Positions 34,055 through 42,872 of a stretch of DNA of 64,000 bases are shown piece after piece (positions within the stretch are counted from its first letter, which is position 1; the number at the start of each line of letters is the position of its first letter). Source of the stretch: Butyrivibrio sp. (GTDB lineage: Bacteria; Bacillota; Clostridia; Lachnospirales; Lachnospiraceae); contig SVGA01000017.1 of NCBI GenBank assembly GCA_015056575.1, positions 1-64,000 on the forward strand, read 5' to 3'. The translations under genes were made by a program, and so were the position numbers. Below the pieces are notes generated by a model. The model was not told where the DNA came from and searched no databases. It saw only the letters and a list, made by a program, of their open reading frames with translations.

Positions 34055-37000
34055 TTATTTAAATTCCAAAATGGTCTTCTCCATCACCTTGATATCTATA
34101 GGCTTGGTGACATGGGCGTTCATGCCGGCATCAAAGGCTTGCTGTACATCATCCGCATAGGCGTTGGCTGTCATGGCTATGATAGGGATCCTTCTGGCCC
34201 ATTCAGAGTCAAGAGCCCTTATAGCGGCAGCCGCTTCGTAGCCGTTCATTATCGGCATCTGAATATCCATAAGGATCATGTCGTAATCACCTTCATTGGC
34301 GGCCTTGAACATTTCAACCACTTCCTGGCCGTTGCAGGCTCTGTTTACTGTGGCTCCTTCCATGCTCATCAGCTCCGTGAGTATGTCCGCATTTATATCG
34401 TTGTCCTCGGCAGCAAGGAAAGTAAGCCCTTCCAAGGGATTCTCCACCGGAGCATTCTTGTCCTCATTTCTGGAGGTAAGCTCATTAAGAAGCTGCTTGA
34501 TGGTATAGTCCAGAACCGGCTTTAACATGATGCCGCTGTAACCGGTATCCTTAAGTTCCTCCTCCATCTTCTCGGGATTTGTGGTCGCTACCGCTATGAT
34601 ACTGTTATGGTTCTTGTCTTTGGCCCGGATCTGTCTTACAAGCTGGGCTATCGTCATGTCATCTATGGTTTCATCAATAACTATAAAGTCAAAGAACTTA
34701 TCCTGAAGAGCCCGTGCATCGATCATGGCCAGCGCTTCAATACCACCTGTAGCTGTGACTCCCTCAAGAGAGGCGGCTTCCATCTTACTCTTAAAGAAAA
34801 CATTCTCCTCATTGCTCTTGTTTATTCCAAGGAAGCTTCTGATCCCGTGTGCCTTCCAGATATCAAGATCATCATCCTTCACCACCTGGAGTCTGAGATT
34901 GACGGTGAAGGTAGAGCCCTTGCCTTCCTCGGAATCCACGCGGATCGTTCCACCCATGAGCTCTACAAGGCTCTTTGTGATCGCCATTCCAAGTCCTGTT
35001 CCCTGAATTGTCTTTGTGGCGCCCTTGTCTTCTCTGGAGAAGGCATCGAAGATCCTGTCCTTGTACTCGGGATTCATGCCTATACCGTTATCCTTGATGG
35101 TGAACTTAAGATTGTTATAGCCCTCCGAAGAGGTCTCTGACTCATCTATGGAAAATTCGATCCTTCCGCCTTCCGGTGTGTACTTGACAGCATTTCCGAG
35201 AATATTCATCAGGATCTCATTGATCCTCTGCTTATCTCCCATAAACAGATCGTGTACCAAAGTATCCGCTCTGATGATATACTCCTGGTTCTTGGCCTTG
35301 GCCTGGAAGCTGATAACAGAGTTGATCTCCTCCAGCAAAAGCCCCATTGCCATTTCCTTGATATCAAGGGTGGTCTTGCCGCTCTCTATCTTGCTCATGT
35401 CGAGAACATCGTTAAGAAGCGCCAGAAGGTTATGGGATGCAAGACCTATCTTATGGGTGTATTCCCTGACTTTTTCAGGCTCATCGGCATGCTTGTCTAT
35501 AAGAAGGTTAAATCCCGTGATAGCGTTCATAGGTGTTCTGAAGTCATGGGACATATTGGCCAAAAAGCTTGTCTTTGCCTTATTGGCCGTCTCTGCCGCA
35601 TTCAACGCTTCCTGTAGAGTATGATTTCGCCTTATCTCCTGGGTCCTGTCATAGAAAGCCAGCGCCATCCTTTTACCACCGTCATCAATGGTACATACAA
35701 CAGCGCCGCGGTAGTACAGGTGCTCCCCTGACTTAACGTTTTTAAGCCTCAGCTCATCAATAAACTGAGCATCCCCCGTTTTCATGGCTGTTTCTATGAT
35801 CTCATCAAGTCTTCTGTCCTCGCCGCTTCTCTGGGCTTCTACAAGACTCCTCACGTCTTTCTTAAGCCTGCTGATGGGGATTCCAAGTACAGCCTCTGCA
35901 TTGGCAGTTATGAAGCTTGCCTCAAAGCTGCCCTCGTTGACCACCGCGAGGATATCATTGTTTTTTTCAACCACGAAATCAAAGAGCCACTCTCTGTAAT
36001 GAATATCATTATCCTTAATCTTGAGCTGCTCCTTGTTCATCCTGTCAATTTCCAGCACCATATCGCTTAAGGTATCTGCCATCTCTTTCATGGAAGTGGA
36101 CAACTGACCAATCTCATCCGCTCCCTTGTCAAGATCTTCAACGCCAAAGTATCCGTTCTTGATCTTATTGGCCATGCTGTTGATCCCGGCGATTCTTCTT
36201 GAGAGCCTCTCCGCATAGAAGGTTCCGATAAAGAGCGCCACAAGGAAAAGAACTCCCGCTATAACAAGGACTGATATCAGGATTCTGAACACGTCAGCCG
36301 TGATCTCTGATCTGTCAATGTAGTAATACAGTATCCATCCGTTAACTATCTTTTCCGATTTGGAAATGAAATAATCACGGTTTACTTCAAAAGCCGAATT
36401 AGCTTCAATGGATATCCCCTGAAGTATCTCCTCCTCCAGATCGGTATTGTCTATATGCCTCTGGGTGATGATATTTCCACTCTCATTAAGGATAAGCATT
36501 CCGTTGTTAAGATAGCTGGTCTGATTTGCAATGGAAAAGAATGGATCGCTCTTTACCTTAAGAGAGATCATTCCAATTCTTTTTGAAGAAGTTCCCGAAT
36601 CAAGCAGGGCCTTGATGGCATAAACACCGCCTTCGTCATCCACCATCCAGGTTATTCCGTATTCCTGTCCGGTAAACTCATACCAGGCTTTTTCCCTCTC
36701 CGTCACCGGTTGCATAAGAAAATCGCCCATGTGAGGCACTTCCAGAAGATCCGAGTAGAAGGTGATGGATTCAATGTTTGTATCGCTGCTAAGGTAATAC
36801 CATATGAGAGGCTCAATGTTGTTATTAAGCTCCTCCGTAAGTGAATAGGGATCCACCTTCACCCTTTCAAGGGTCCTTCTCAAGGTATCCTCGTAGGAAA
36901 AGAACTTTACAACATCATTCTCTCTTTTGACATTATTCTCGATTCCATAGGCAATAACCTCTGTATTCCCTTTCATGGCAATCTCGGTCTGCTCAATGAG

Positions 37001-37129
37001 ATTACCCCTGGCCACAAAATAGGAGTAGCTTCCCAGGATCATGATGGGAACTATGATCAGTATCGCAAAGGTTGCAATCAACCTTGCTTTTATGGAATCC
37101 AGGTTTCGTGTCCTCTCCAGAACTTTCAT
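34055..37129 (-). CDS. Hybrid sensor histidine kinase with two receivers
   Basis: A 1,024-residue membrane kinase. Order: segment 1 (about 17-39), extracellular sensor domain (40-280), segment 2 (about 280-303), HAMP (305-365), PAS (about 385-500), HisKA with phospho-acceptor His near 528 in SHDFRTP (Asp replaces the more usual Glu), ATPase with N-box ILGNAVKY and DNGIGM (600-750), receiver 1 (about 765-890) and receiver 2 (about 902-1,020, LMDIQMP near 955). Receiver 1 keeps an Asp (FIVIDE) and Lys (MLKPV) but lacks the N-terminal acid pair, so it may be a poor phospho-acceptor. No separate DNA-binding regulator is adjacent. It follows the solute-binding protein gene by 11 nt, suggesting the two act together. 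Confidence 0.9.
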   Translation of the reverse strand: MKVLERTRNLDSIKARLIATFAILIIVPIMILGSYSYFVARGNLIEQTEIAMKGNTEVIAYGIENNVKRENDVVKFFSYEDTLRRTLERVKVDPYSLTEELNNNIEPLIWYYLSSDTNIESITFYSDLLEVPHMGDFLMQPVTEREKAWYEFTGQEYGITWMVDDEGGVYAIKALLDSGTSSKRIGMISLKVKSDPFFSIANQTSYLNNGMLILNESGNIITQRHIDNTDLEEEILQGISIEANSAFEVNRDYFISKSEKIVNGWILYYYIDRSEITADVFRILISVLVIAGVLFLVALFIGTFYAERLSRRIAGINSMANKIKNGYFGVEDLDKGADEIGQLSTSMKEMADTLSDMVLEIDRMNKEQLKIKDNDIHYREWLFDFVVEKNNDILAVVNEGSFEASFITANAEAVLGIPISRLKKDVRSLVEAQRSGEDRRLDEIIETAMKTGDAQFIDELRLKNVKSGEHLYYRGAVVCTIDDGGKRMALAFYDRTQEIRRNHTLQEALNAAETANKAKTSFLANMSHDFRTPMNAITGFNLLIDKHADEPEKVREYTHKIGLASHNLLALLNDVLDMSKIESGKTTLDIKEMAMGLLLEEINSVISFQAKAKNQEYIIRADTLVHDLFMGDKQRINEILMNILGNAVKYTPEGGRIEFSIDESETSSEGYNNLKFTIKDNGIGMNPEYKDRIFDAFSREDKGATKTIQGTGLGMAITKSLVELMGGTIRVDSEEGKGSTFTVNLRLQVVKDDDLDIWKAHGIRSFLGINKSNEENVFFKSKMEAASLEGVTATGGIEALAMIDARALQDKFFDFIVIDETIDDMTIAQLVRQIRAKDKNHNSIIAVATTNPEKMEEELKDTGYSGIMLKPVLDYTIKQLLNELTSRNEDKNAPVENPLEGLTFLAAEDNDINADILTELMSMEGATVNRACNGQEVVEMFKAANEGDYDMILMDIQMPIMNGYEAAAAIRALDSEWARRIPIIAMTANAYADDVQQAFDAGMNAHVTKPIDIKVMEKTILEFK

Positions 37130-37140
37130 GTGTGCACCTC

Positions 37141-38487
37141 TCAGCCTTGTCCCAAAATCTCCTCCACAACGATATCTACAGACTTTAGAGCAGCCTTAAC
37201 CGGCTGTTCTCCCAATAACGCTTTCTGAAGCTCTATTCCCAGTCGCCTTCTCGGTTCTCTGTTAAGATCATCTCCCCAGTCCATCCAGGGGGTAAAACAC
37301 TGCCCGGAAACTATCATCTCCTCTATCCCGCCAAAAGCATCGTCATTTACGAATGCGGTATCCTTAAGATACGTCTGACTTCCGGGTCTGTCCTTCCACA
37401 GCGCCATCTGCCCCGAAAAACTGCCAAGGGCTGCCACCACCTCTTTTGCCTGATCCAGATAATTTGAGTTCTTATTCACAGCAAACCCGCAATCGCAGCC
37501 ACCTATGATGGCTTTCTTCTTGCCTCGGCTGCCAAAAAACGGCATGGTCCCGATCTCTATGTCCGGATTTATTCTGGTGATGGCGTTGAAGGTATCAGGG
37601 CCTCCGCATATCATGGCACATTCCTCACCTGCAAACTCCTCGATCGCATTTTGCTTATCCAGGGTGTACATCTTTTTGTTTAGGACATTATGGGCAATAA
37701 GCTTATTCCAGTCGTCAAGATAATCGCTGAATTCGTTGGTAAATGTGGTCCTTCCGTACTGGAGCCTTCCCCCAAATCCCTCACCTCTGTCGGTTGTCAG
37801 GTAGTTAGAGGCGATAACCCCCAGGAAAAGGTCGCTTACATCATACATATTTCTGAGACTGACACTTAAGGGCTTCATTCCTTTTACCAGTCTTATGTAG
37901 TCACACACGGAGATAAAGGAATCCATGTCAGTGGGAATATTGAGGTCAAATCTCTCAAATACCTTTTTGTTATAAAAGATACAGAGATACTGTGACGTGT
38001 TGGGGACGGCATATACTCTGTTTCCATAGCCAAACTTTACCTTAGCCTCGGGGGAAAACTGCTGCGCCTCCTCCGTAACATCGGCAAAATAGCCTGTGAT
38101 CGCATGCTTTCTTGTCATCTCCTGATCCACGTAGAGAATGTCCGGAGCGCCCTTAAAAGAGAGCTGATCGTCCATGATCGGCTCATAATTGCTCTTGCCT
38201 ATAAATACAAATTCAAAATCGTAATTTGGAAATTCTTCGGCCAGATAGGCCTTAAGATGCTGCAAGTTATATTCATCGTACCAGGTTGCGATCCTGATGG
38301 TGGTATGCTCGTCCTCCGAAAGTATCACCTTTCGATCAGCCTCTAAAGAAGGGCTTTCGGGTTTTTCTTCCTGCGCAGCAAAACAGCGGCTCGTACCCTC
38401 CCGGGCCGGGCCGCAGACAACGCTCATAAGAACAGCTGCAATAGAAAAGAAACTTACAAAGATATTCCTAAGTTTAATGCCTCTCAT
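37141..38487 (-). CDS. Orphan extracellular solute-binding protein, probable kinase partner
   Basis: A 448-residue family 1-type binding protein. The N-terminus is hydrophobic (about 10-25); Cys25 is preceded by SVV, a poor lipobox, so either a lipoprotein or a cleaved secreted protein. The binding fold starts at TTIRIATWYDEY. No permease or ATPase gene is near; the next gene downstream, 11 nt away, is the hybrid kinase. The simplest inference is that it presents a ligand to that kinase rather than feeding a transporter. GAGGA precedes the ATG. Confidence 0.82.
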   Translation of the reverse strand: MRGIKLRNIFVSFFSIAAVLMSVVCGPAREGTSRCFAAQEEKPESPSLEADRKVILSEDEHTTIRIATWYDEYNLQHLKAYLAEEFPNYDFEFVFIGKSNYEPIMDDQLSFKGAPDILYVDQEMTRKHAITGYFADVTEEAQQFSPEAKVKFGYGNRVYAVPNTSQYLCIFYNKKVFERFDLNIPTDMDSFISVCDYIRLVKGMKPLSVSLRNMYDVSDLFLGVIASNYLTTDRGEGFGGRLQYGRTTFTNEFSDYLDDWNKLIAHNVLNKKMYTLDKQNAIEEFAGEECAMICGGPDTFNAITRINPDIEIGTMPFFGSRGKKKAIIGGCDCGFAVNKNSNYLDQAKEVVAALGSFSGQMALWKDRPGSQTYLKDTAFVNDDAFGGIEEMIVSGQCFTPWMDWGDDLNREPRRRLGIELQKALLGEQPVKAALKSVDIVVEEILGQG

Positions 38488-38512
38488 ATGTTCCTCATAA
38501 GAAAAGACTTTT

Positions 38513-39019
38513 TTATCTTACCAATACCTTTATTATTTCCCCAACATATATGATGTGCCTGTTATCGCCTTTATAGAATTCGTCACGGATCGTCTCATCC
38601 ACAAAACCGTCCGTGCCTATAGCCTTTCTGTAAAGGACCTTGCATATGATAACGTTGCTGGACTCCTCAATAAAAGGAACGCTTTCGTGATAGCAAATGT
38701 TAAGCCTTGCGCCCTTAAGCTTGTCCTCATCCCTGCCCGAAACTGCCTCCAGGTACTTAATGGCCCCCCGGTATTCATTGTTATCAAGAAAGCTTAATGA
38801 GAATTCTCCCGACGCCTCGATAAGCTCCTTGGTGTAGCGATTCTCCCTTACGCAGATAAATACTACCCGCTTTCCCCACATCTGCCCCACTCCTCCGTTG
38901 GAAACAGCAGTGGTATTGACTCTGGTGCCATCTCCTGCAGTCACCAAAAACTTCCGTGCGCTAAATATATAGGCACCACTCTCAACATCTTCGGGATCAA
39001 CTGGTTGAAAAACTCGCAT
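38513..39019 (-). CDS. Flavin reductase-like protein
   Basis: A 168-residue FMN-binding split-barrel protein of the flavin reductase group (KFLVTAGDGTRVNTTAVSNGGVG N-terminal strand-loop; ENRYTKELIEASGEFSLSFL typical). It probably reduces flavin or binds FMN as an electron carrier. The start at 39,019 has GGAGG 6 nt upstream; the frame opens 15 nt earlier. It lies between GreA and the binding protein-kinase pair. Confidence 0.82.
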   Translation of the reverse strand: MRVFQPVDPEDVESGAYIFSARKFLVTAGDGTRVNTTAVSNGGVGQMWGKRVVFICVRENRYTKELIEASGEFSLSFLDNNEYRGAIKYLEAVSGRDEDKLKGARLNICYHESVPFIEESSNVIICKVLYRKAIGTDGFVDETIRDEFYKGDNRHIIYVGEIIKVLVR

Positions 39020-39041
39020 AAACACCTCCGGCAAATTATTA

Positions 39042-39545
39042 TCAGAAGTCTCTTATCTTATCCTCATCCGTAAGTCCGGTATTTTCTATTTTAGTTATCG
39101 TTACATCGTAACTGTATTCGTCACTTACTTTTATAGTAACATGGTCTCCTACCCTGTGTCCAAGTAATTGTTTGCCAAGAGGAGATTCAATACTGATGAG
39201 GCCTTTAAGGGAATTCTGCCTCATGGTGGTGACGATCTTGTAGGTCTCAAATGAGCCGTCTTCCTCAACCTTAACTGTGACGGACTTATTCATCCCCACT
39301 TCGTCTTCTTTTGTATTATCGTCAATAACCCGCGCTGTCTTTATCATTCTCTCCAAAAATCTTATTCTGCTCTCGTTCTGATTCTTGGCTTTCTTGGCTG
39401 CGTAATATTCAAAGTTCTCGGAAAGGTCCCCCTGAGCTCTGGCTTCCTTAACGTGCTCCAAAAGTTCTTTTCTCACAACCACTTTGCGGTGCTCGATCTC
39501 CGCCTCCATGTCTTCTATATCTTTCCTTGTAAGTTCATTATTCAT
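39042..39545 (-). CDS. greA: Transcription elongation factor GreA/GreB family
   Basis: A 167-residue Gre factor. The N-terminal coiled coil (about 10-85) contains the conserved QGDLSENFEYYAAK tip, whose acidic residues enter the RNA polymerase secondary channel and stimulate transcript cleavage. The C-terminal FKBP-like domain ends with SPLGKQLLGHRVGDHV. GAGGCGG precedes the ATG. It is placed just after the aldolase gene and its terminator. Confidence 0.92.
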   Translation of the reverse strand: MNNELTRKDIEDMEAEIEHRKVVVRKELLEHVKEARAQGDLSENFEYYAAKKAKNQNESRIRFLERMIKTARVIDDNTKEDEVGMNKSVTVKVEEDGSFETYKIVTTMRQNSLKGLISIESPLGKQLLGHRVGDHVTIKVSDEYSYDVTITKIENTGLTDEDKIRDF

Positions 39546-39573
39546 GGTAATCCCGCCTCATATCTTTTTATGT

Positions 39574-39609
39574 AAAAAGAAAGGGTAAAGCCATAAGCTC
39601 TACCCTTTC
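39574..39609 (-). terminator. Terminator of the aldolase gene
   Basis: Minus strand stem GAAAGGGTAGAGC/GCTTTACCCTTTC with a short loop, followed by TTTTTA. Confidence 0.85.
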
Positions 39610-39632
39610 GGAAGTGTTCTCTATAGACCGTA

Positions 39633-40496
39633 TCAAGCCTTGCCAACGGATCCGAAGAGTTCCATCTTTTCCTTAACTGTAGCCTTGATAGCCTCAGCGC
39701 CGGGTGCAAGAAGCTTACGAGGATCAAATCCCTTGCCCTCAAGGTCCTTGCCTGCCTCAATGTACTTACGTGTAGCATCAGCAAATGAAAGCTGGCACTC
39801 AGTATTAACATTGATCTTGGAAACTCCAAGTGTGATTGCCTTCTTGATCATGTCTGCAGGGATTCCTGTGCCGCCATGAAGAACGAGAGGCATAACACCT
39901 GTCTTCTGCTGGATTGCATCCAGAACATCGAATCTAAGTCCGGGCCATCCCTCAGGATACTTGCCGTGGATGTTACCGATACCTGCTGCAAGCATATCTA
40001 CGCCAAGATCAGCGATTCTCTTGCACTCATCGGGATCAGCGCACTCACCCATTCCAATAACGCCGTCTTCCTCGCCGCCGATGGAACCAACCTCAGCCTC
40101 GATAGAAATACCAAGCTGATGAGAAACATTTACAAGCTCGGAAGTCTTTGCAACGTTCTCGTCGATGTCGTAGTGTGAGCCATCGAACATGATCGATGTG
40201 AATCCGGCCTTGATGCACTTGTAGCATCCGTCGTATGTGCCGTGATCAAGGTGAAGAGCTACAGGAACTGTGATTCCAAGGCTCTCATCCATAGCCTTAA
40301 CCATAGCTGCAACAGTACCGAAGCCTGTCATGTACTTGCCTGCGCCCTCAGAAACACCGAGGATAACAGGAGACTTAAGCTCTTCTGCTGTTAAAAGAAT
40401 TGATTTTGTCCACTCAAGATTGTTGATGTTGAACTGGCCAACTGCATAGTGGCCTTCTTTTGCTTTTACAAGCATGTCTTTTGCAGATACTAACAT
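39633..40496 (-). CDS. fba: Fructose-bisphosphate aldolase, class II
   Basis: A 287-residue zinc-dependent aldolase of glycolysis and gluconeogenesis, cleaving fructose 1,6-bisphosphate to two triose phosphates. Zinc and substrate ligands are visible: HLDHGT (His pair and Asp), EAEVGSIGGEED, GIGNIHG and LHGGTGI. GGGGAG lies 8 nt upstream and a strong promoter lies at 40,542-40,570, matching a highly expressed gene. Confidence 0.96.
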   Translation of the reverse strand: MLVSAKDMLVKAKEGHYAVGQFNINNLEWTKSILLTAEELKSPVILGVSEGAGKYMTGFGTVAAMVKAMDESLGITVPVALHLDHGTYDGCYKCIKAGFTSIMFDGSHYDIDENVAKTSELVNVSHQLGISIEAEVGSIGGEEDGVIGMGECADPDECKRIADLGVDMLAAGIGNIHGKYPEGWPGLRFDVLDAIQQKTGVMPLVLHGGTGIPADMIKKAITLGVSKINVNTECQLSFADATRKYIEAGKDLEGKGFDPRKLLAPGAEAIKATVKEKMELFGSVGKA

Positions 40497-40541
40497 TTGA
40501 TTTCTCCCCTTTACATATGTGGTATTTGATGACTACACAAC

Positions 40542-40570
40542 ATTATATACTTCTAAATATCATCAGTCAA
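40542..40570 (-). promoter_or_regulatory. Promoter of the aldolase gene
   Basis: Minus strand TTGACT (40,565-40,570), 17-bp spacer, TATAAT (40,542-40,547). The -35 hexamer overlaps the last codons and stop of the upstream amylase gene. Confidence 0.8.
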
Positions 40571-42656
40571 AGTTGAATTCGTTGTCTGACCAGAATTCTT
40601 CATCGGTTACAGGTCCGAAACTGTCATACCGAAGAACAGTTCCCGAGAACCTTGACATGGTCAGAGACAAAACTCCGTTCTTGACTGACTTTGAAGGCGC
40701 ATCAGTACTGAATCCCGTGGAATCTGTAACTATAAGTTGACTAAGCTTTGACTCCTTTGGAATTCCCATCTGCCATACCCGAATATCTCTTGTGACCTCA
40801 TAGGAGTTTAAGTTGATGGCAATGATCGAGGCCGCCGTTCTGTTAAACCTTCCGTAAACCAGGACATTGTTCTCCGCATAGAGCTCGGTTACAGATCCGG
40901 TGAGGAACTCCGGGAAGGACTTATGAAGCTTTATCATCTCCTTGTGGAAGCGGAGCATTTCCATGTCCTCATTGCCCCAGGGATAGGTCCTTCTGTTGTC
41001 GGGATCCGTGAAGCCGCATAAACCGGCCTCATCTCCGTAGTATATCGTAGGCGCTCCGGGCCAGGTAAACTGCATCATTACCGCCTGTCGCATGATATAC
41101 TTCCTGTTTCCGGTGTCTGCGGAGGATGGCATCAGAGTGTCACTTCTTCCGACCTTCTGGCTGGTACGGGTAAGGAATCTTGAGTGATCATGGTTTGACA
41201 ACTCATTCATGGCTGTGTAGTAGGAAGACACGGTAAAGTTCTCTCCCCCTGTATAGCGCATTGTCTCAAAAAACTCCCTGGCATTTCCGACTCTGATGGG
41301 CCTGAACTCATCACTGTGTTTGTCCATTCCCGTGAGGAACCAGGTAACGGGCTCCATAAAGGCATCATAGTTCATGACAGTATCCCATTCCTGCCCCATG
41401 AGCCACTCCTTTGAAGATCCGTAGTGCTCAGCAAGAATAACGGCATTGGGGTTGGCACTCTTTACCGCCTGCCTGAACTTCTTCCAGAACCTATGGTTGT
41501 ATTCTCTGGAGTGTCCAAGGTCCGCGGCCACATCCAGCCTCCAGCCGTCGGCATTATAGGGCGGTGAAACCCACTTTTTGCCAACATTCAGAATGTACTC
41601 TTCCAGCTCTTTTGACCCCTCATAGTTGAGCTTGGGCAGGGTATCATAGCCCCACCATCCGTCGTAGGAAGGATTGTTGGGCCACTCATCCCGGGAAAAG
41701 GAGAAGAAATTTCTGTAGGGGCTGTCTCCCGCCACGTAAGCACCCTTCTCGTACCCGGCAGCTTCTTCGTATATCCGCTCTCTGTCCAGCCACTTGTTAA
41801 AGGATCCGCAGTGATTGAAAACTCCGTCCAGGATCACCTTTATATCCCGCTTATGGGCTTCCTCCACCAGCCTGGCAAAAAGCTTATCACTGGCTTCAAG
41901 GTTCTTCCTGTCCGTGACACGGGCTATGTATTTGGTAGCCTTCCTGTTATCGTGCTCAAACTGAGGAAGTACGTCACCGGAATCCTCGATTATCTTACCG
42001 AAATGAGGGTCTATATGATCATAGTCCTGAGTATCGTATTTGTGTGATGAAGGTGAAACAAAGATGGGGTTGAGATAAATGGCATCTATCCCCAGATCTC
42101 TAAGATAATCCAGTTTGTTTATCACTCCCTGAAGGTCTCCGCCGTAGAACTCGGCGTAGTCCTGCTTGGGGTCGGGGTATTGTTCCCAGCGATCCACCTT
42201 CCTGCTGAAGGTTCCGTTGTAGTAATACTCTCCACTTAAAACATCGTTGGTCTCATCCCCGTTACAGAACCTGTCCACAAAGATCTGATACATTACAGCT
42301 CCCTTGGTCCAGGTAGGCGATGAAAAGCCGGGAATAACGCAGAATTTCATGCTGTCCATGATATCCTGCACCGGGCCTCTCCTGTCATAGCGGCAGAAGC
42401 TCCCGTCCTTACCGGTTATCTCAAAGTAGTAGCAGAACGGCTCTCTGCCCACATTGACAGAGACGTCATAATAATCAAAGCCGCCGTCTGACTCCGACAG
42501 CTTCATCTTTTTGCGATCATTCCCCCATACCAGCTCCAGCGCGGCCACATCGTCAGCAGCGCATCTGAACCTGAAATCCGTAACTCTGTCAAAATCAGGT
42601 TCCGCCGGTCTTATGTAATCAAGGGTCATATCATGATAGAACGCAGCTTGATTCAT
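40563..42656 (-). CDS. GH13 alpha-glucan hydrolase (neopullulanase/cyclomaltodextrinase type)
   Basis: A 697-residue intracellular enzyme (no signal peptide). An N-terminal beta-domain (about 1-110, CBM34-like) precedes the (beta/alpha)8 barrel. Catalytic residues are Asp in GWRLDVAADLGH, Glu in ILAEHYG and Asp in LSNHDHSRF; the loop FNHCG is also typical. A C-terminal beta-domain closes it. It should hydrolyse imported maltodextrins, cyclodextrins or pullulan fragments. AAGGAATCGGG precedes the ATG. A palindrome and a candidate -10 lie in the 216-bp upstream gap. Confidence 0.92.
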   Translation of the reverse strand: MNQAAFYHDMTLDYIRPAEPDFDRVTDFRFRCAADDVAALELVWGNDRKKMKLSESDGGFDYYDVSVNVGREPFCYYFEITGKDGSFCRYDRRGPVQDIMDSMKFCVIPGFSSPTWTKGAVMYQIFVDRFCNGDETNDVLSGEYYYNGTFSRKVDRWEQYPDPKQDYAEFYGGDLQGVINKLDYLRDLGIDAIYLNPIFVSPSSHKYDTQDYDHIDPHFGKIIEDSGDVLPQFEHDNRKATKYIARVTDRKNLEASDKLFARLVEEAHKRDIKVILDGVFNHCGSFNKWLDRERIYEEAAGYEKGAYVAGDSPYRNFFSFSRDEWPNNPSYDGWWGYDTLPKLNYEGSKELEEYILNVGKKWVSPPYNADGWRLDVAADLGHSREYNHRFWKKFRQAVKSANPNAVILAEHYGSSKEWLMGQEWDTVMNYDAFMEPVTWFLTGMDKHSDEFRPIRVGNAREFFETMRYTGGENFTVSSYYTAMNELSNHDHSRFLTRTSQKVGRSDTLMPSSADTGNRKYIMRQAVMMQFTWPGAPTIYYGDEAGLCGFTDPDNRRTYPWGNEDMEMLRFHKEMIKLHKSFPEFLTGSVTELYAENNVLVYGRFNRTAASIIAINLNSYEVTRDIRVWQMGIPKESKLSQLIVTDSTGFSTDAPSKSVKNGVLSLTMSRFSGTVLRYDSFGPVTDEEFWSDNEFNFD

Positions 42657-42689
42657 TTCCCGATTCCTTTAAATAACTTATTAATGCAT

Positions 42690-42715
42690 AAAAGACAGCC
42701 TCGCAGCTGTCTTTT
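42690..42715 (-). terminator. Terminator between ftsH and the amylase gene
   Basis: AAAGACAGC/GCTGTCTTT stem with a short loop and TTTTA after it on the minus strand. It lies 158 nt past the ftsH stop and 34 nt before the amylase start, so it either ends ftsH transcripts or attenuates the amylase gene. Confidence 0.7.
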
Positions 42716-42855
42716 AAGAGAAGGTATTTCTTTCTTATGGGGTATAGCAAAAAACTATATAATGTATTGGGGGGTTACGCCTATTATACTAGCACCCCGA
42801 TTTACCCTCGTAAAGACTCACACTTCACAAATTTATCAAAAACAGCTATTCGAAT

Positions 42856-42872
42856 TTGTGCAATTTGCACAA
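42856..42872. promoter_or_regulatory. 17-bp operator-like palindrome after ftsH
   Basis: Perfect palindrome TTGTGCAA-T-TTGCACAA, directly against the ftsH stop codon and about 200 bp upstream of the amylase start. A TATAAT hexamer occurs between them on the minus strand (about 42,795). It may be a regulator site for the amylase gene; the regulator is unknown. Confidence 0.5.
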
